Shown here one piece after another: positions 51,765 through 60,423 of a DNA stretch of 64,000 nt. The notes beneath the pieces are model-generated. The model ran no database searches, had not been told where the DNA came from, and saw only the letters and a list, made by a program, of their open reading frames with translations. Source of the DNA: an uncultured Lachnospiraceae bacterium (GTDB lineage: Bacteria; Bacillota; Clostridia; Lachnospirales; Lachnospiraceae); assembly GCA_947644545.1 (NCBI GenBank), contig CANRZW010000009.1, forward strand, positions 40,201-104,200, in the 5' to 3' direction. A program made the position numbers and the translations under genes. Each line of letters opens with the position of its first letter. Within the stretch, counting starts at the first letter, position 1.

Positions 51765-52399
51765 TATCCATTATTCGTTGCGATCGCTTTTCTTAATTTG
51801 GTCTTGATCCGCTGCAACGCATTATCGGTGGATTTATCATCTCTGCCAAGTACCTTGGCGATCTGCTGATATCTCATTCCCGTCAGATACAGGTCCAACA
51901 CCTGTTTCTCAAAACTGCTCAGCTCTCTCTCGATCGTCTGCTCCAGCTGTATCACATTCTCTCTGTCGATCACGACGTCCTCCGGACTCTGCCCGGCAAC
52001 ATCCGCAAGCAGATTAACAAGCTCCTCTTCCTCACCGTCATGATTCTTCCCTACGCTTCCATACAGAGATACATAGGTGTTAAGCGGAATATGCTTCTGA
52101 CGCTTTGAAGCCTGCACCGCCGTATACATCTGTCTTGAAACACATAGATCTGCAAAGGTAAAAAAGCTGGCGTCCCTGCCGCTGTCATAGTCCCGGAGCG
52201 CCTTAAAGAGTCCGATCATTCCCTCCTGGATCAGGTCGTCACTGTCAGCGCCCAGAATATACATGGACTTTGCCTTGCTGCGAACAAGATTCTTATACTT
52301 GTTCATCAGATATTCCGTGATCCCCTCTTCCCCGTCCCGCAGCTGCACGATCAGTTCTTCATCACTGTAATTACTGTAATTCTTTTCCATAATCGTCAA
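51764..52399 (-). CDS. sigH: RNA polymerase sigma-H factor (sporulation type)
   Basis: A 211-residue sigma-70 family protein. Region 2 reads YLMNKYKNLVRSKAKSMYILGADSDDLIQEGMIGLFKALRDYD (by span, about 28-70), region 4 SSFEKQVLDLYLTGMRYQQIAKVLG. The cysE-cysS-mrnC-rlmB-sigH gene order is conserved in Firmicutes and supports SigH, which controls transition to sporulation and stationary-phase genes. The frame starts with a TTG at 52399 with AAGGA ten bases upstream; an ATG lies three codons in. An SGNH hydrolase gene separates it from rlmB. Confidence 0.92.
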   Translation of the reverse strand: MTIMEKNYSNYSDEELIVQLRDGEEGITEYLMNKYKNLVRSKAKSMYILGADSDDLIQEGMIGLFKALRDYDSGRDASFFTFADLCVSRQMYTAVQASKRQKHIPLNTYVSLYGSVGKNHDGEEEELVNLLADVAGQSPEDVVIDRENVIQLEQTIERELSSFEKQVLDLYLTGMRYQQIAKVLGRDDKSTDNALQRIKTKLRKAIATNNG

Positions 52400-52423
52400 T
52401 CTATCGTATTCCTTTTCCCGTTC

Positions 52424-54010
52424 TCAATCCTGTGGAGCACTCTTTTCGGCCTCATCCATATTCTGGACCTGTGCGGCATTTTCCTTCATCGCTTTACTGT
52501 CGGCATGATTTTCAGAGACTGTCTGTTTTCTCACAGTCGCAGCCTCCTTTTTCTCATAATGCTGTACCAGCCTGGACGCGAAATGCTCTGCCAGGATCTG
52601 ATAGCCGTCATGATTTCCGTGTACACCATCCGGAATATAGTCCGCAACCACATTGGCATCATGGGAATCCAGAATATTTGAATTATACAAATCGATCACA
52701 CCGAAGCCATATTCCTTCGCCAACGCTATCATCACATCCGCAAACTTCTTTTGCGGGAGCAGATACTTCCTCTCGCTCATAAGATAATCCTGCAGTACAT
52801 TTGGCAGCGGCGTTACAAAAAAGATCTCCGCCTGAGGATATTTTTCCTTAAGCCCCTTCATCAGCTCATTCAGGTCTCCGCAGAACGTGCGATACGCCCG
52901 CTCTTCCAGATTCCCGAACTCCTTGTCCGAAACGCAGAATCCATCGTTGGTTCCACCCATAACAAGAATGATATCCGTATCCTCCGGTATTTCCTGATAC
53001 CGATCCACATAGGCATCCGACCAGTATCTGCCGATAGACGACCCTCCGATCCCAAGGTTATAGACTTCCTCCGCCCCCAGCAGCTCTTTCAGTCTCGCCG
53101 GATAAGCATACTGCTGATATCCTTCCTCCCCTTCCAGATTCGCTGCTGCCGTGATACTGTCTCCCAGACAGGCAATCTTCATCTGTGAAAAGTCTTTCTT
53201 ATTCTCAGCGATCCGTTCCCGGTCTGCCTGGTTCACCTCCAGCGTCTCCTCCAGAGAAGTGCGGAACAGCCGGCGGGCCTCCAATGACATTTCCTCCTGT
53301 TCGTAGATGGTGCGCCATTCATCGAATATGCTGCTGTTCGTCATGGAACCGTCATAATAATTCACTTCGCCGTTTCCGGATACCGTGTCCCTGATCCCGG
53401 GTATGATATTGCCAAAAGCGTCTACATTACCCGACACTGTTCCATTGCCGGAAATATCGCCGTGAAAGCCACCCGTTCCGTTCCCCGAAGCGCCGATGCC
53501 AAAGAGCCCCGTTCCGTTTCCCGAAACATCACTGGTAAAAGCGCCTGTCCCGTTTCCCGAGACATCGCTGTCAAAGGCGCCTGTCCCGTTTCCCGAGACA
53601 TCGCTGCCAGAGGCTCCCGCTCCGTTTCCTGAAACATCACTGCCAAAAAGACCTGTTCCGTTCCCCGAAACGCCATTATAAGATACAGAAGCATTCCCGG
53701 AAACCGCAGCATTCGAGGATACCGTCTCCTCACCGGAAAATGACTGCTCGCCGCTTTGTATCCTTACAATAAAGCGTTCCAGCTCTTCTTTATCCTCCGC
53801 CAGCTCCAGGATTTCTGCCTGCATCTGCGACACACGACTCTGTGCTTCCTCATTCCGGGCCATCACCTCTGCCAGCTCCAGTTCTTCCTGTTCCCTGGCA
53901 AGCCGCTTATTCGTATCATAGATATCGTATGCCTTCAATCCGACCGCCGCAGCCAGAACCGCTGTCAGCATAAATATGAAAATCATCAAAATTTCATTTA
54001 ACTTCTTCAT
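52424..54010 (-). CDS. Membrane-anchored SGNH/GDSL hydrolase with 12-residue repeats
   Basis: A 528-residue protein. One N-terminal membrane helix (ILMIFIFMLTAVLAAAVGL), a coiled coil (residues 32-82), a repeat region of SGNG-type 12-residue units (about 114-192), then an SGNH hydrolase: GDS in IACLGDSITAAA (about 285), VMGGTND, and DGVHGNHDG with the Asp-His pair near residue 460. Such enzymes remove acyl groups from cell-wall or polysaccharide substrates. It lies between rlmB and sigH, a break in the usual gene order, and heads a unit with sigH and the VTC-DUF4956 pair. A charged tail ends it. Confidence 0.87.
   Translation of the reverse strand: MKKLNEILMIFIFMLTAVLAAAVGLKAYDIYDTNKRLAREQEELELAEVMARNEEAQSRVSQMQAEILELAEDKEELERFIVRIQSGEQSFSGEETVSSNAAVSGNASVSYNGVSGNGTGLFGSDVSGNGAGASGSDVSGNGTGAFDSDVSGNGTGAFTSDVSGNGTGLFGIGASGNGTGGFHGDISGNGTVSGNVDAFGNIIPGIRDTVSGNGEVNYYDGSMTNSSIFDEWRTIYEQEEMSLEARRLFRTSLEETLEVNQADRERIAENKKDFSQMKIACLGDSITAAANLEGEEGYQQYAYPARLKELLGAEEVYNLGIGGSSIGRYWSDAYVDRYQEIPEDTDIILVMGGTNDGFCVSDKEFGNLEERAYRTFCGDLNELMKGLKEKYPQAEIFFVTPLPNVLQDYLMSERKYLLPQKKFADVMIALAKEYGFGVIDLYNSNILDSHDANVVADYIPDGVHGNHDGYQILAEHFASRLVQHYEKKEAATVRKQTVSENHADSKAMKENAAQVQNMDEAEKSAPQD
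53435..53671 (-). repeat. 36-bp tandem repeat in the SGNH hydrolase gene
   Basis: Six units of 36 bases plus a partial one encode variants of SGNGTGAFDSDV. Units differ by a few bases, so the array is not very recent. It forms a linker between the membrane-proximal coiled coil and the enzyme. Confidence 0.9.
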
Positions 54011-54078
54011 CTATTTCGCTTCTTCATTTATTTCACTTCTTCACTTTTCATTCGGGAATAGACTCTGCAGGATCGCGG

Positions 54079-54903
54079 CTATCCCAGCCGCTGTCTGACG
54101 ATCTCATACGCCAGCACTCCCGCCGCCACCGAAGCATTAAGAGAATCGATATCGCCCTTCATTGGAATGGACGCAGTGAAATCACACTTCTCCTTCACCA
54201 GCCTGCCCACACCGTTTCCCTCACTGCCGATCACCAACCCGATAGAGCCTTTCAGATCCAGGTCATACATACGCGTACCATCCATGTCCGCGCACACGAA
54301 CCACAATCCTTCTTTCTTCAACTCCTCAATCGTCTGCCCTAAGTTCGTCACCCGGGCTACCGGCGTGTAGTTGAGCGCCCCGGCAGAGGCTTTCGCCACC
54401 GTCGCCGTCAGGCCTGCCGCACGGTTCTTCGGAATGATCACTCCATGAGCGCCCGCCAGATTGGCCGTACGGATGATCGCCCCCAGATTATGAGGATCCT
54501 CTATGCCGTCCAACAGGAAAAGGAACGGCGCTTCCCCCTTCTCTTTCGCCGCAGACAGCATGTCCTCTACCTCCGCATATGCATAAGCCGCCGCATAAGC
54601 GATCACGCCCTGGTGTTTCCCTGTCTCGGAGAGCTGATCCAGACGCTCCTTCGTCACATATTTGATCAGACTGCCGCGCTTGACCGCCTCCCGCTTGATG
54701 GTCAGCACCGGCCCGTCCTTACAGCCGTCCAACACATACAGCTTGTCTATCGTCCTGCCGGAGCGAAAAGCCTCGATCACGGCATTGCGGCCCTCTATTG
54801 TAAAGCCTTCAGTTTCATTTCCTGTTTCCTGCTTTTCCATGTCATGAGCATTCTGCCGCTTTCCTGCATGACTGTCTCCTTTATGAAAATTTCTGCCACT
54901 CAT
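54079..54903 (-). CDS. rlmB: 23S rRNA (guanosine-2'-O-)-methyltransferase RlmB
   Basis: A 274-residue SpoU/TrmH-type methyltransferase. After a short polar N-terminus the L30e-like substrate domain (IEGRNAVIEAFRSGRTIDKLYV, by span) is followed by the knotted SAM-binding domain: LDGIEDPHNLGAIIRTANLAG, IGLVIGSEGNGVGRLV and DSLNASVAAGVLAYE. It methylates G2251 of 23S rRNA. The gene order cysS-mrnC-rlmB is as in Bacillus. The exact start among early ATGs is uncertain. Confidence 0.94.
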   Translation of the reverse strand: MSGRNFHKGDSHAGKRQNAHDMEKQETGNETEGFTIEGRNAVIEAFRSGRTIDKLYVLDGCKDGPVLTIKREAVKRGSLIKYVTKERLDQLSETGKHQGVIAYAAAYAYAEVEDMLSAAKEKGEAPFLFLLDGIEDPHNLGAIIRTANLAGAHGVIIPKNRAAGLTATVAKASAGALNYTPVARVTNLGQTIEELKKEGLWFVCADMDGTRMYDLDLKGSIGLVIGSEGNGVGRLVKEKCDFTASIPMKGDIDSLNASVAAGVLAYEIVRQRLG

Positions 54904-54996
54904 TCTCTCATTATATCCTCTCTTTGATCCGCCGGCACTTCACGATACCACTGTCGGCACAACGATATCGATTGTACCATATTACCACTCCCGCTT

Positions 54997-55437
54997 CTAT
55001 ATCTCCATCCCCGTCCTGGCAATGGCCGACCGGATCAGATATAACATCCGCTCCTGCCTGCCCTGCAGGTACAGATAGCCGCACAGCGCTTCCATCCCGG
55101 TAGCTTTGCGGTACTCGATGATGGAGGCATTCTTTGCCGCTGTGTAGGATTTGGCATTGCGCCCTCTGTGATAGACCGCCATTTCCTCCTCCGTAAGTTC
55201 CTCCTCCAGCGCATCGATCATTCTGGCCTGCACTCTGGCATTCACGTAGGCCACCGTCTTCCTGTGAAGCCTGTTGGCGGAGCTGTTGCCCCGCTCCACC
55301 ACAATCGTCCGGATCACCAGGTCATAGATGGCATCCCCGATATAAGCAAGCGTCAGCGGCGAGTAGGTTCTGATATCCATCTCTTTACAATCAAAATCCC
55401 GCTTGATGGCCTCCAGAATCGTTATGCTCTCTTCCAT
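54997..55437 (-). CDS. mrnC: Mini-ribonuclease III
   Basis: A 146-residue protein with only an RNase III catalytic domain: LTLAYIGDAIYDLVIRT (about 28-44) holds the metal-binding aspartate, and KNASIIEYRKATGMEALCGYL is the second conserved part. It lacks the double-stranded-RNA-binding domain, as Mini-III does. It matures 23S rRNA ends. It overlaps the end of cysS by 16 bases, so translation is coupled. Confidence 0.94.
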   Translation of the reverse strand: MEESITILEAIKRDFDCKEMDIRTYSPLTLAYIGDAIYDLVIRTIVVERGNSSANRLHRKTVAYVNARVQARMIDALEEELTEEEMAVYHRGRNAKSYTAAKNASIIEYRKATGMEALCGYLYLQGRQERMLYLIRSAIARTGMEI

Positions 55438-56831
55438 TTCACACCCTCACGCGTATCCTCCAGGATAATGCCCTGCGCCGCCAGCGTATCTCTGATCTCA
55501 TCCGCTCTCGCAAAGTTCTTTGCTTTTCTGGCCTCCTGCCTCTCCCTGATCAGTTCCTCGATCTGGGCATCCAGGATCTCTTCCTGCTTATCCACGATCA
55601 GCCCGCAGATATCGGATAACAGTACGATCTCGTCTTTTACAGCCTGCACAAAAGCCCTGCCGGCGTTTTCCGACACATGCGTGTTGGCAAATTTGACCAG
55701 ATCAAAGATCGCAGAGATCGCATCCGCCGTGTTGAAATCATCATCCATAGCCGCATCAAACTGCGCGATATAGGCCTTTGCCTCCTCCGCCAGCTTCTGC
55801 TCTTCCTCCGACATCTCCCCATCCGCCGCGTTTTTCAAAAGATAGTTCAGGTTAGCTACGCTGGTAACGATCCGGTCCAGGCCGTTCTTCGCCGCCTCCA
55901 TCAATTCCGCACTGAAATTCAGCGGACTTCTGTAATGCGCCGAGAGCATGAAGAAGCGCAGCACCTGCAGATCATACTTCTCGCTGATGTCCCTGACCGT
56001 GAAGAAGTTCCCCTCCGACTTGGACATCTTCTTATTGTCGATGTTTAAGAAACCGTTATGCATCCAGTATTTCGCAAATTCCTTGTCGTTGGCCGCCTCT
56101 GACTGGGCAATCTCATTCTCATGATGAGGGAAGATTAAATCTTCTCCGCCCGCGTGAATGTCAATCTCGTCTCCCAGATACCGTTTGCTCATGACAGAGC
56201 ACTCGATATGCCAGCCCGGACGCCCTTCACACCAGGGTGACTCCCAGTAAGGCTCCCCTTCCTTCTTCGGCTTCCATAACACAAAGTCAAGCGGATCCTG
56301 CTTCTGCTCCTCCCCGGACACCAGCAGGGAACGGCCGCCGCTGCGAAGATCGTCCAGATTCTTATGGGAAAGCTTTCCATACTGCTTGAAACTTCTCGTC
56401 TTAAAGTACACCGTGCCGTCTTTGGCCACATACGCATGATCCTTATCGATCAGCGACTGGATCATCTCGATCATGCCCCCGATCTCCTCCGTCGCCTTCG
56501 GATGCGTGGTGGCCGGTTTCACGTTAAGGGCCTGCATATCCTTCCTGCACTCCTCGATATAACGTTCGGAAATCACACAAGGGTCTACCCCTTCCTCATT
56601 CGCCTTCTTAATGATCTTATCATCCACATCGGTAAAATTGGAGACATAATTGACCGCATAACCCTTATGCTCCATATAACGCCTGGCCGTATCAAAAACG
56701 ATCATCGGCCGCGCATTCCCGATATGAATCAGGTTATACACCGTAGGCCCGCACACATACATACTGACCTTTCCCTCTTCCAACGGGATGAATTCTTCCT
56801 TCTGTCTGGATAACGTGTTAAAAATCTTCAT
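55422..56831 (-). CDS. cysS: Cysteinyl-tRNA synthetase
   Basis: A 469-residue class I synthetase. The HIGH-type motif is in [15 protein letters not shown] (about 30), the KMSKS motif in [11 protein letters not shown] (about 268); zinc ligands include the early Cys in MYVCG, ECSVMSK, and the HHENE histidines. It charges tRNA-Cys. AGGAGG sets the ATG at 56831 over a longer frame. It follows cysE under the shared cysteine T-box, so charging capacity and cysteine synthesis rise together. Confidence 0.97.
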   Translation of the reverse strand: MKIFNTLSRQKEEFIPLEEGKVSMYVCGPTVYNLIHIGNARPMIVFDTARRYMEHKGYAVNYVSNFTDVDDKIIKKANEEGVDPCVISERYIEECRKDMQALNVKPATTHPKATEEIGGMIEMIQSLIDKDHAYVAKDGTVYFKTRSFKQYGKLSHKNLDDLRSGGRSLLVSGEEQKQDPLDFVLWKPKKEGEPYWESPWCEGRPGWHIECSVMSKRYLGDEIDIHAGGEDLIFPHHENEIAQSEAANDKEFAKYWMHNGFLNIDNKKMSKSEGNFFTVRDISEKYDLQVLRFFMLSAHYRSPLNFSAELMEAAKNGLDRIVTSVANLNYLLKNAADGEMSEEEQKLAEEAKAYIAQFDAAMDDDFNTADAISAIFDLVKFANTHVSENAGRAFVQAVKDEIVLLSDICGLIVDKQEEILDAQIEELIRERQEARKAKNFARADEIRDTLAAQGIILEDTREGVKWKRA

Positions 56832-56878
56832 ATGCTCTATCCTCCTGTAAATTCTGCAATTCACTGCTCTCTGCTCTT

Positions 56879-57559
56879 TCAAGTACGGGGTCGTGCCTTT
56901 TTCCTGAGTTCCTTCAACTCCTGCTCCAGATCAAGCAGCCGGTTGGTCAATTCCGTATTGGCCCGCTGCAGGTTCACGATATCCTCCCGCACCGGATCCG
57001 GCAGATTCACCTGATCCAGCTCCTCCTGCGGAAAAGACTGGTTATTGCGCTTCACCACCCGGCCGGGCACCCCCACTACCGTGGAATTGGGCGGCACTTC
57101 TTTAAGCACCACGCTGCCTGCCCCGATCTTGCTGTTATCTCCGATCTTAAAGGAACCCAGCACTTTCGCCCCGGTACTGATCATCACATTGTTACCGATG
57201 GTAGGATGACGCTTCCCCTGTTCTTTGCCGGTTCCGCCCAGGGTCACTCCCTGGTAAAGCGTCACATTGTCGCCGATCACGGTCGTCTCCCCGATGATGA
57301 CACCGTTGCCATGATCGATGAAAAAGCCTTTGCCGATCTTGGCGCCGGGGTGAATCTCAATCCCCGTCTTCCTGGATCCCCTCTGGGAAATCCACCTGGC
57401 CAGAAAATAATGCCTGTGCAGATACATCCTGTGCGCCAGCCGATAATATAACATCACCTTGAAGCTGGGATACAGGAATACCTCCATGTTAGAGTGGATC
57501 GCCGGATCCCGCTCGCGGATAATCCTGATCTCTTCCTTAATATTCTGTACAAAACCCAT
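56879..57559 (-). CDS. cysE: Serine O-acetyltransferase
   Basis: A 226-residue left-handed beta-helix acetyltransferase that makes O-acetylserine for cysteine synthesis. [26 protein letters not shown] (by span), [22 protein letters not shown] and [20 protein letters not shown] are the hexapeptide repeats; the catalytic histidines lie in IDHG and GKRHP. A coiled-coil C-terminus ([18 protein letters not shown]) extends past the usual end. It is the first gene under the T-box. Confidence 0.96.
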   Translation of the reverse strand: MGFVQNIKEEIRIIRERDPAIHSNMEVFLYPSFKVMLYYRLAHRMYLHRHYFLARWISQRGSRKTGIEIHPGAKIGKGFFIDHGNGVIIGETTVIGDNVTLYQGVTLGGTGKEQGKRHPTIGNNVMISTGAKVLGSFKIGDNSKIGAGSVVLKEVPPNSTVVGVPGRVVKRNNQSFPQEELDQVNLPDPVREDIVNLQRANTELTNRLLDLEQELKELRKKARPRT

Positions 57560-57652
57560 ACCTTATTCCTTCTCAGATTCCATTCCTGCATAACGATACC
57601 ATACACGAGCCAAAGCCCTCGCCGTAAGCAGCCACCCGGCTCATTGCCCGCG

Positions 57653-57941
57653 GGAATAAAAATCCGCGGCCTCCGTCCTGCTCCCTTCGGGAAATAGAGA
57701 CGAAATGATCCGCGGTTCCACTCTACTTAAAGAATGCCTGACGGCACTCTTTCACTCTTAACCGGTAACGGGGCTTAGCCGGGCATCTGCCGGACTCCGG
57801 GGCGCACTTTCCCATTCTCCCTGCAAGAACCGCTTACAGCCGACGGCGGCTCCTCTCTGCTGCTTCTCAAAATGGTACTCTTCCCTTTCCACGTCCATCT
57901 GCGCACTGCATGCTTCACTGTGTACAGTATCATTTATTTCT
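57653..57941 (-). ncRNA. T-box riboswitch, cysteine type, cysE-cysS leader
   Basis: On the minus strand the T-box sequence GAGTGGAACCGCGG (57723-57710) is present, followed by the terminator in which CCGCGG at 57715-57710 pairs with CCGCGG at 57669-57664 before ATTTTTATT. Stem I begins near 57935. A TGC codon (57825-57823) in the GGTTCTTGCAGGG context is placed as the specifier, fitting tRNA-Cys and the cysE-cysS genes. Uncharged tRNA-Cys would stabilise the antiterminator. The specifier assignment is an inference. Confidence 0.9.
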
Positions 57942-57947
57942 GCTAAT

Positions 57948-57976
57948 AGAATATGCAAAAACAACGGTTTTGTCAA
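57948..57976 (-). promoter_or_regulatory. Promoter of the cysE-cysS operon
   Basis: On the minus strand TTGACA, 17 bases, TATTCT, just upstream of the T-box leader and after the MutS2-like gene. Confidence 0.8.
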
Positions 57977-57986
57977 CCTGATTTTA

Positions 57987-59888
57987 TCATTCCTCGTACC
58001 GGATCGTCTCCTCCGTATACTTTCTGTCCATATCATGACGGATTTTTCGGTTGGCAACACTTTCAAATACGATCGAGAAATCATAATCTTCCGGATACAG
58101 TTCATCGGCCGCCACATGCAGCTTCACCCGCTTATGATTGATCCAGATCTTCTTGCCGGGCATCTGCACCCGCAGAACCCCCTTCTCATTGATCGGCTCA
58201 CACACGATACCGATCTTCTTATCCGGGTAGATCATTACGCTGTCTCCCCGCTTATATTTCAGGCTCAGGTCTTTGCTCTTCTTGTCCTTTCCGTTCTTTG
58301 TGATCCTGGCCGCGCTTCCCTTTCTAAGGACACTGTCCTGCGACAGGAACCGGTACGTGCCCACCGCTTCCTCTCCGTAAGCGGCCGCTACGGCCGTCTT
58401 CAGCATCTCCTGCGGCATTCCCAGCCGGTCTGCAATATAGAAAGCGCAGCTCTCCCCGGCCTCTCCGATCACCATCTGATACGTGGGACTCAATGTCTCC
58501 TTATCGAAAGTCATCCGTGCATTGCACATATCCTGTGTCCGCCCGGCATACTCTTTTACCTCCGGGTAATGAGTCGTTACGAGAAAAAGCGCCCCGCTTT
58601 TGCGCAGTTCTTCCAGAATGGCAATGGCAATTCCCATCCCCTCTGCTGGGTCGGTGCCGGATCCCAGCTCATCCATGATCACGAAGCTCTCCCTATTCAC
58701 TTCCCGCAGCACTTCCAGCACATTTTTGATATGGGCGGAAAAGGTAGACAGATTCTCTGACAGATCCTGCCCGTCGCCGATATCACACAAATAAGCATTG
58801 TTCATACAGATATCCGCCTCCTCGCAGGTCACATGCAGGCCGCACTGCGCCATCATACAGCTTAGCATAACCGTCTTGATCGCCACGGTCTTTCCGCCCG
58901 TATTCGGACCGGTTATGACGATTCCCCGCATCTGCTCCCCGATTCCGAACTGCAGCGGTACATTGACGGCTCTGTCCATCAACGGATGTCTGGCATTTTT
59001 CAGCACGATCCTGCGCTCCGTGTTGATCATCGGCTCCACAGCCCCCATATCGATACTCAGCTTTCCTTTGGAAAAAATAAAGTCCAGCTTCTCGATCATG
59101 GCGATATTCCCGTTCATCGCTCCGGCTGCCGTGGCGACCATCGCCGTCAGGGTGTACAAGATCCGGTATACCTCGTTCTCCTCACCGATCTTAAGCTGCT
59201 GCAGTTCTTCATAACAGCGGGCTACCGCCGTCGGCTCGATAAAGAGCGTGCTGCCTGTGGAGGACTTGTCGATCACACTGCCTGCCACCTTGAACTTATA
59301 TTCCTTTTTCACCGGAACGCACAGCCTGCCGTTGCGGAAAGTGCAGTACTGGTCTGCCATACAGGCCTTCTCGGCGCGCATGATCTGTTCCGCCTTCTGT
59401 TTCATCTGCTCCTCGCATTTGATGATCTCTCCTCTGACCCGTAACAACTCTCTGGACGCGTGGTCGTCTACCTCTCCCCCTCTGATCTGTCTGCCGATCT
59501 CTTCCCGCACATCCTCCGCCGCATCCAGATTTTCCTCGTAGTATGCAAGCGGATTTTCGTACATTTTTCCACGCTTCAGGTAATCTTTCAGACGCCGTAC
59601 CGCAGCCAGAACACGCTCCACCCGCTCTAACTGATACGGTGTAAGGCAGTCCCCCTTCTGTGCGATCACCATGATCTCCCGGATCTCATCCACGTTCTGC
59701 AATGGCGGCGTTCCCAGCTTCTCTATCATTTCTTTGCTGTCCGTCGTATCCCGCAGCTGCTTTCTAAGCTCCCGCTCCGCCAGACAGCAGGAAGCCTCCT
59801 GTATGCACTCCTTAGCCTTTCCGGTCACTGCAAGCTCTGACCAGATAGCCGTTATCTTATCAAATTCAATCTGTTTTTCCGTGTTCAT
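57987..59888 (-). CDS. MutS2-like ATPase without Smr domain
   Basis: About 633 residues. The MutS core helices and clamp lead to the ATPase: Walker A GPNTGGKTVAIKTV (about 325), DLSENLSTFSAHI, Walker B FVIMDELGSGTDP, and LVTTHYPEVKEYA. A KOW-like segment (YKRGDSVMIYPDKKIGIV) follows, as in MutS2, but no Smr nuclease domain is present and the protein is about 150 residues shorter than MutS2. It probably senses branched DNA or stalled ribosomes like its relatives; the exact role is open. The ATG at 59888 with AGGAGC is used. Confidence 0.88.
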   Translation of the reverse strand: MNTEKQIEFDKITAIWSELAVTGKAKECIQEASCCLAERELRKQLRDTTDSKEMIEKLGTPPLQNVDEIREIMVIAQKGDCLTPYQLERVERVLAAVRRLKDYLKRGKMYENPLAYYEENLDAAEDVREEIGRQIRGGEVDDHASRELLRVRGEIIKCEEQMKQKAEQIMRAEKACMADQYCTFRNGRLCVPVKKEYKFKVAGSVIDKSSTGSTLFIEPTAVARCYEELQQLKIGEENEVYRILYTLTAMVATAAGAMNGNIAMIEKLDFIFSKGKLSIDMGAVEPMINTERRIVLKNARHPLMDRAVNVPLQFGIGEQMRGIVITGPNTGGKTVAIKTVMLSCMMAQCGLHVTCEEADICMNNAYLCDIGDGQDLSENLSTFSAHIKNVLEVLREVNRESFVIMDELGSGTDPAEGMGIAIAILEELRKSGALFLVTTHYPEVKEYAGRTQDMCNARMTFDKETLSPTYQMVIGEAGESCAFYIADRLGMPQEMLKTAVAAAYGEEAVGTYRFLSQDSVLRKGSAARITKNGKDKKSKDLSLKYKRGDSVMIYPDKKIGIVCEPINEKGVLRVQMPGKKIWINHKRVKLHVAADELYPEDYDFSIVFESVANRKIRHDMDRKYTEETIRYEE

Positions 59889-59965
59889 TCTGTTCTGCTC
59901 CTTTTTACATAATAAACTCCCGTCATGCTCTGCCTGCCCTCTGACGGGCCGCATGGCCATCCATG

Positions 59966-59990
59966 CTATGAAAGTCATTGACTTTCATAG
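59966..59990. repeat. Perfect 25-bp palindrome in the MutS2-like leader
   Basis: CTATGAAAGTCA and TGACTTTCATAG are exact inverted arms around one T. It lies about 78 bases before the ATG. It could be an operator or a leader hairpin. Confidence 0.65.
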
Positions 59991-60048
59991 TGAAAATGTT
60001 GCCGCCTTACAAGATTCTGCCTCCTAAACGGATAAAACAGCCTGAAAA

Positions 60049-60351
60049 CAAAAAAACCATGGCCGCCGTAAAAACGTCAAATACCATGGTTTGTCTGCGA
60101 TCCACCACATCCTTTACCGGAATACGGAAATGCAGAACGCATAAAAACAGCATGACCATACAGCCATGCTTATCCTGTCAACGAAACTCTATACCACAAT
60201 ATTAAGCAATTGTAAGGCAAAAAAGCCGACAAATACACTGCCAGCTATGGACAGACTTCCACACTGTGAAAATCTTCCCTGCAATATTTATTTTGCATTC
60301 CTCACCCTTACAATAACACTTAACATACAAAATCCTCCTGTGATTTAATTT
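60049..60351 (-). ncRNA. Candidate leader or small RNA with two terminators, upstream of the MutS2-like gene
   Basis: A consensus promoter (60358-60386) starts a minus-strand transcript that runs through a tiny ORF and two hairpins. One (AGCATG with CATGCT, 60149-60170) is followed by GTTTTT; the other (AAACCATGG with CCATGGTTT, 60054-60092) is followed by TTTT. Either a free RNA of about 200-300 bases ends here or the pair forms an attenuator for the gene at 59888. The 535-base gap holds no larger gene. Confidence 0.5.
60288..60326 (-). CDS. Possible 12-residue leader peptide
   Basis: MLSVIVRVRNAK, with AGGAGG seven bases before the ATG, about 25 bases after the predicted transcript start. 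The ribosome site is as good as those of real genes here. The two terminator-like hairpins downstream suggest translation-coupled attenuation. No homologue is known to me. Confidence 0.45.
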   Translation of the reverse strand: MLSVIVRVRNAK

Positions 60352-60357
60352 TTTTAA

Positions 60358-60386
60358 ATTATATATGGCTATGAACGCTGTGTCAA
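60358..60386 (-). promoter_or_regulatory. Consensus promoter of the leader RNA
   Basis: On the minus strand TTGACA, exactly 17 bases, TATAAT: a perfect sigma-A consensus, located just after ispF. Confidence 0.85.
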
Positions 60387-60423
60387 CCTTCTTTTTCCGT
60401 GATTTAAGCTCCTGAAAATCCGG

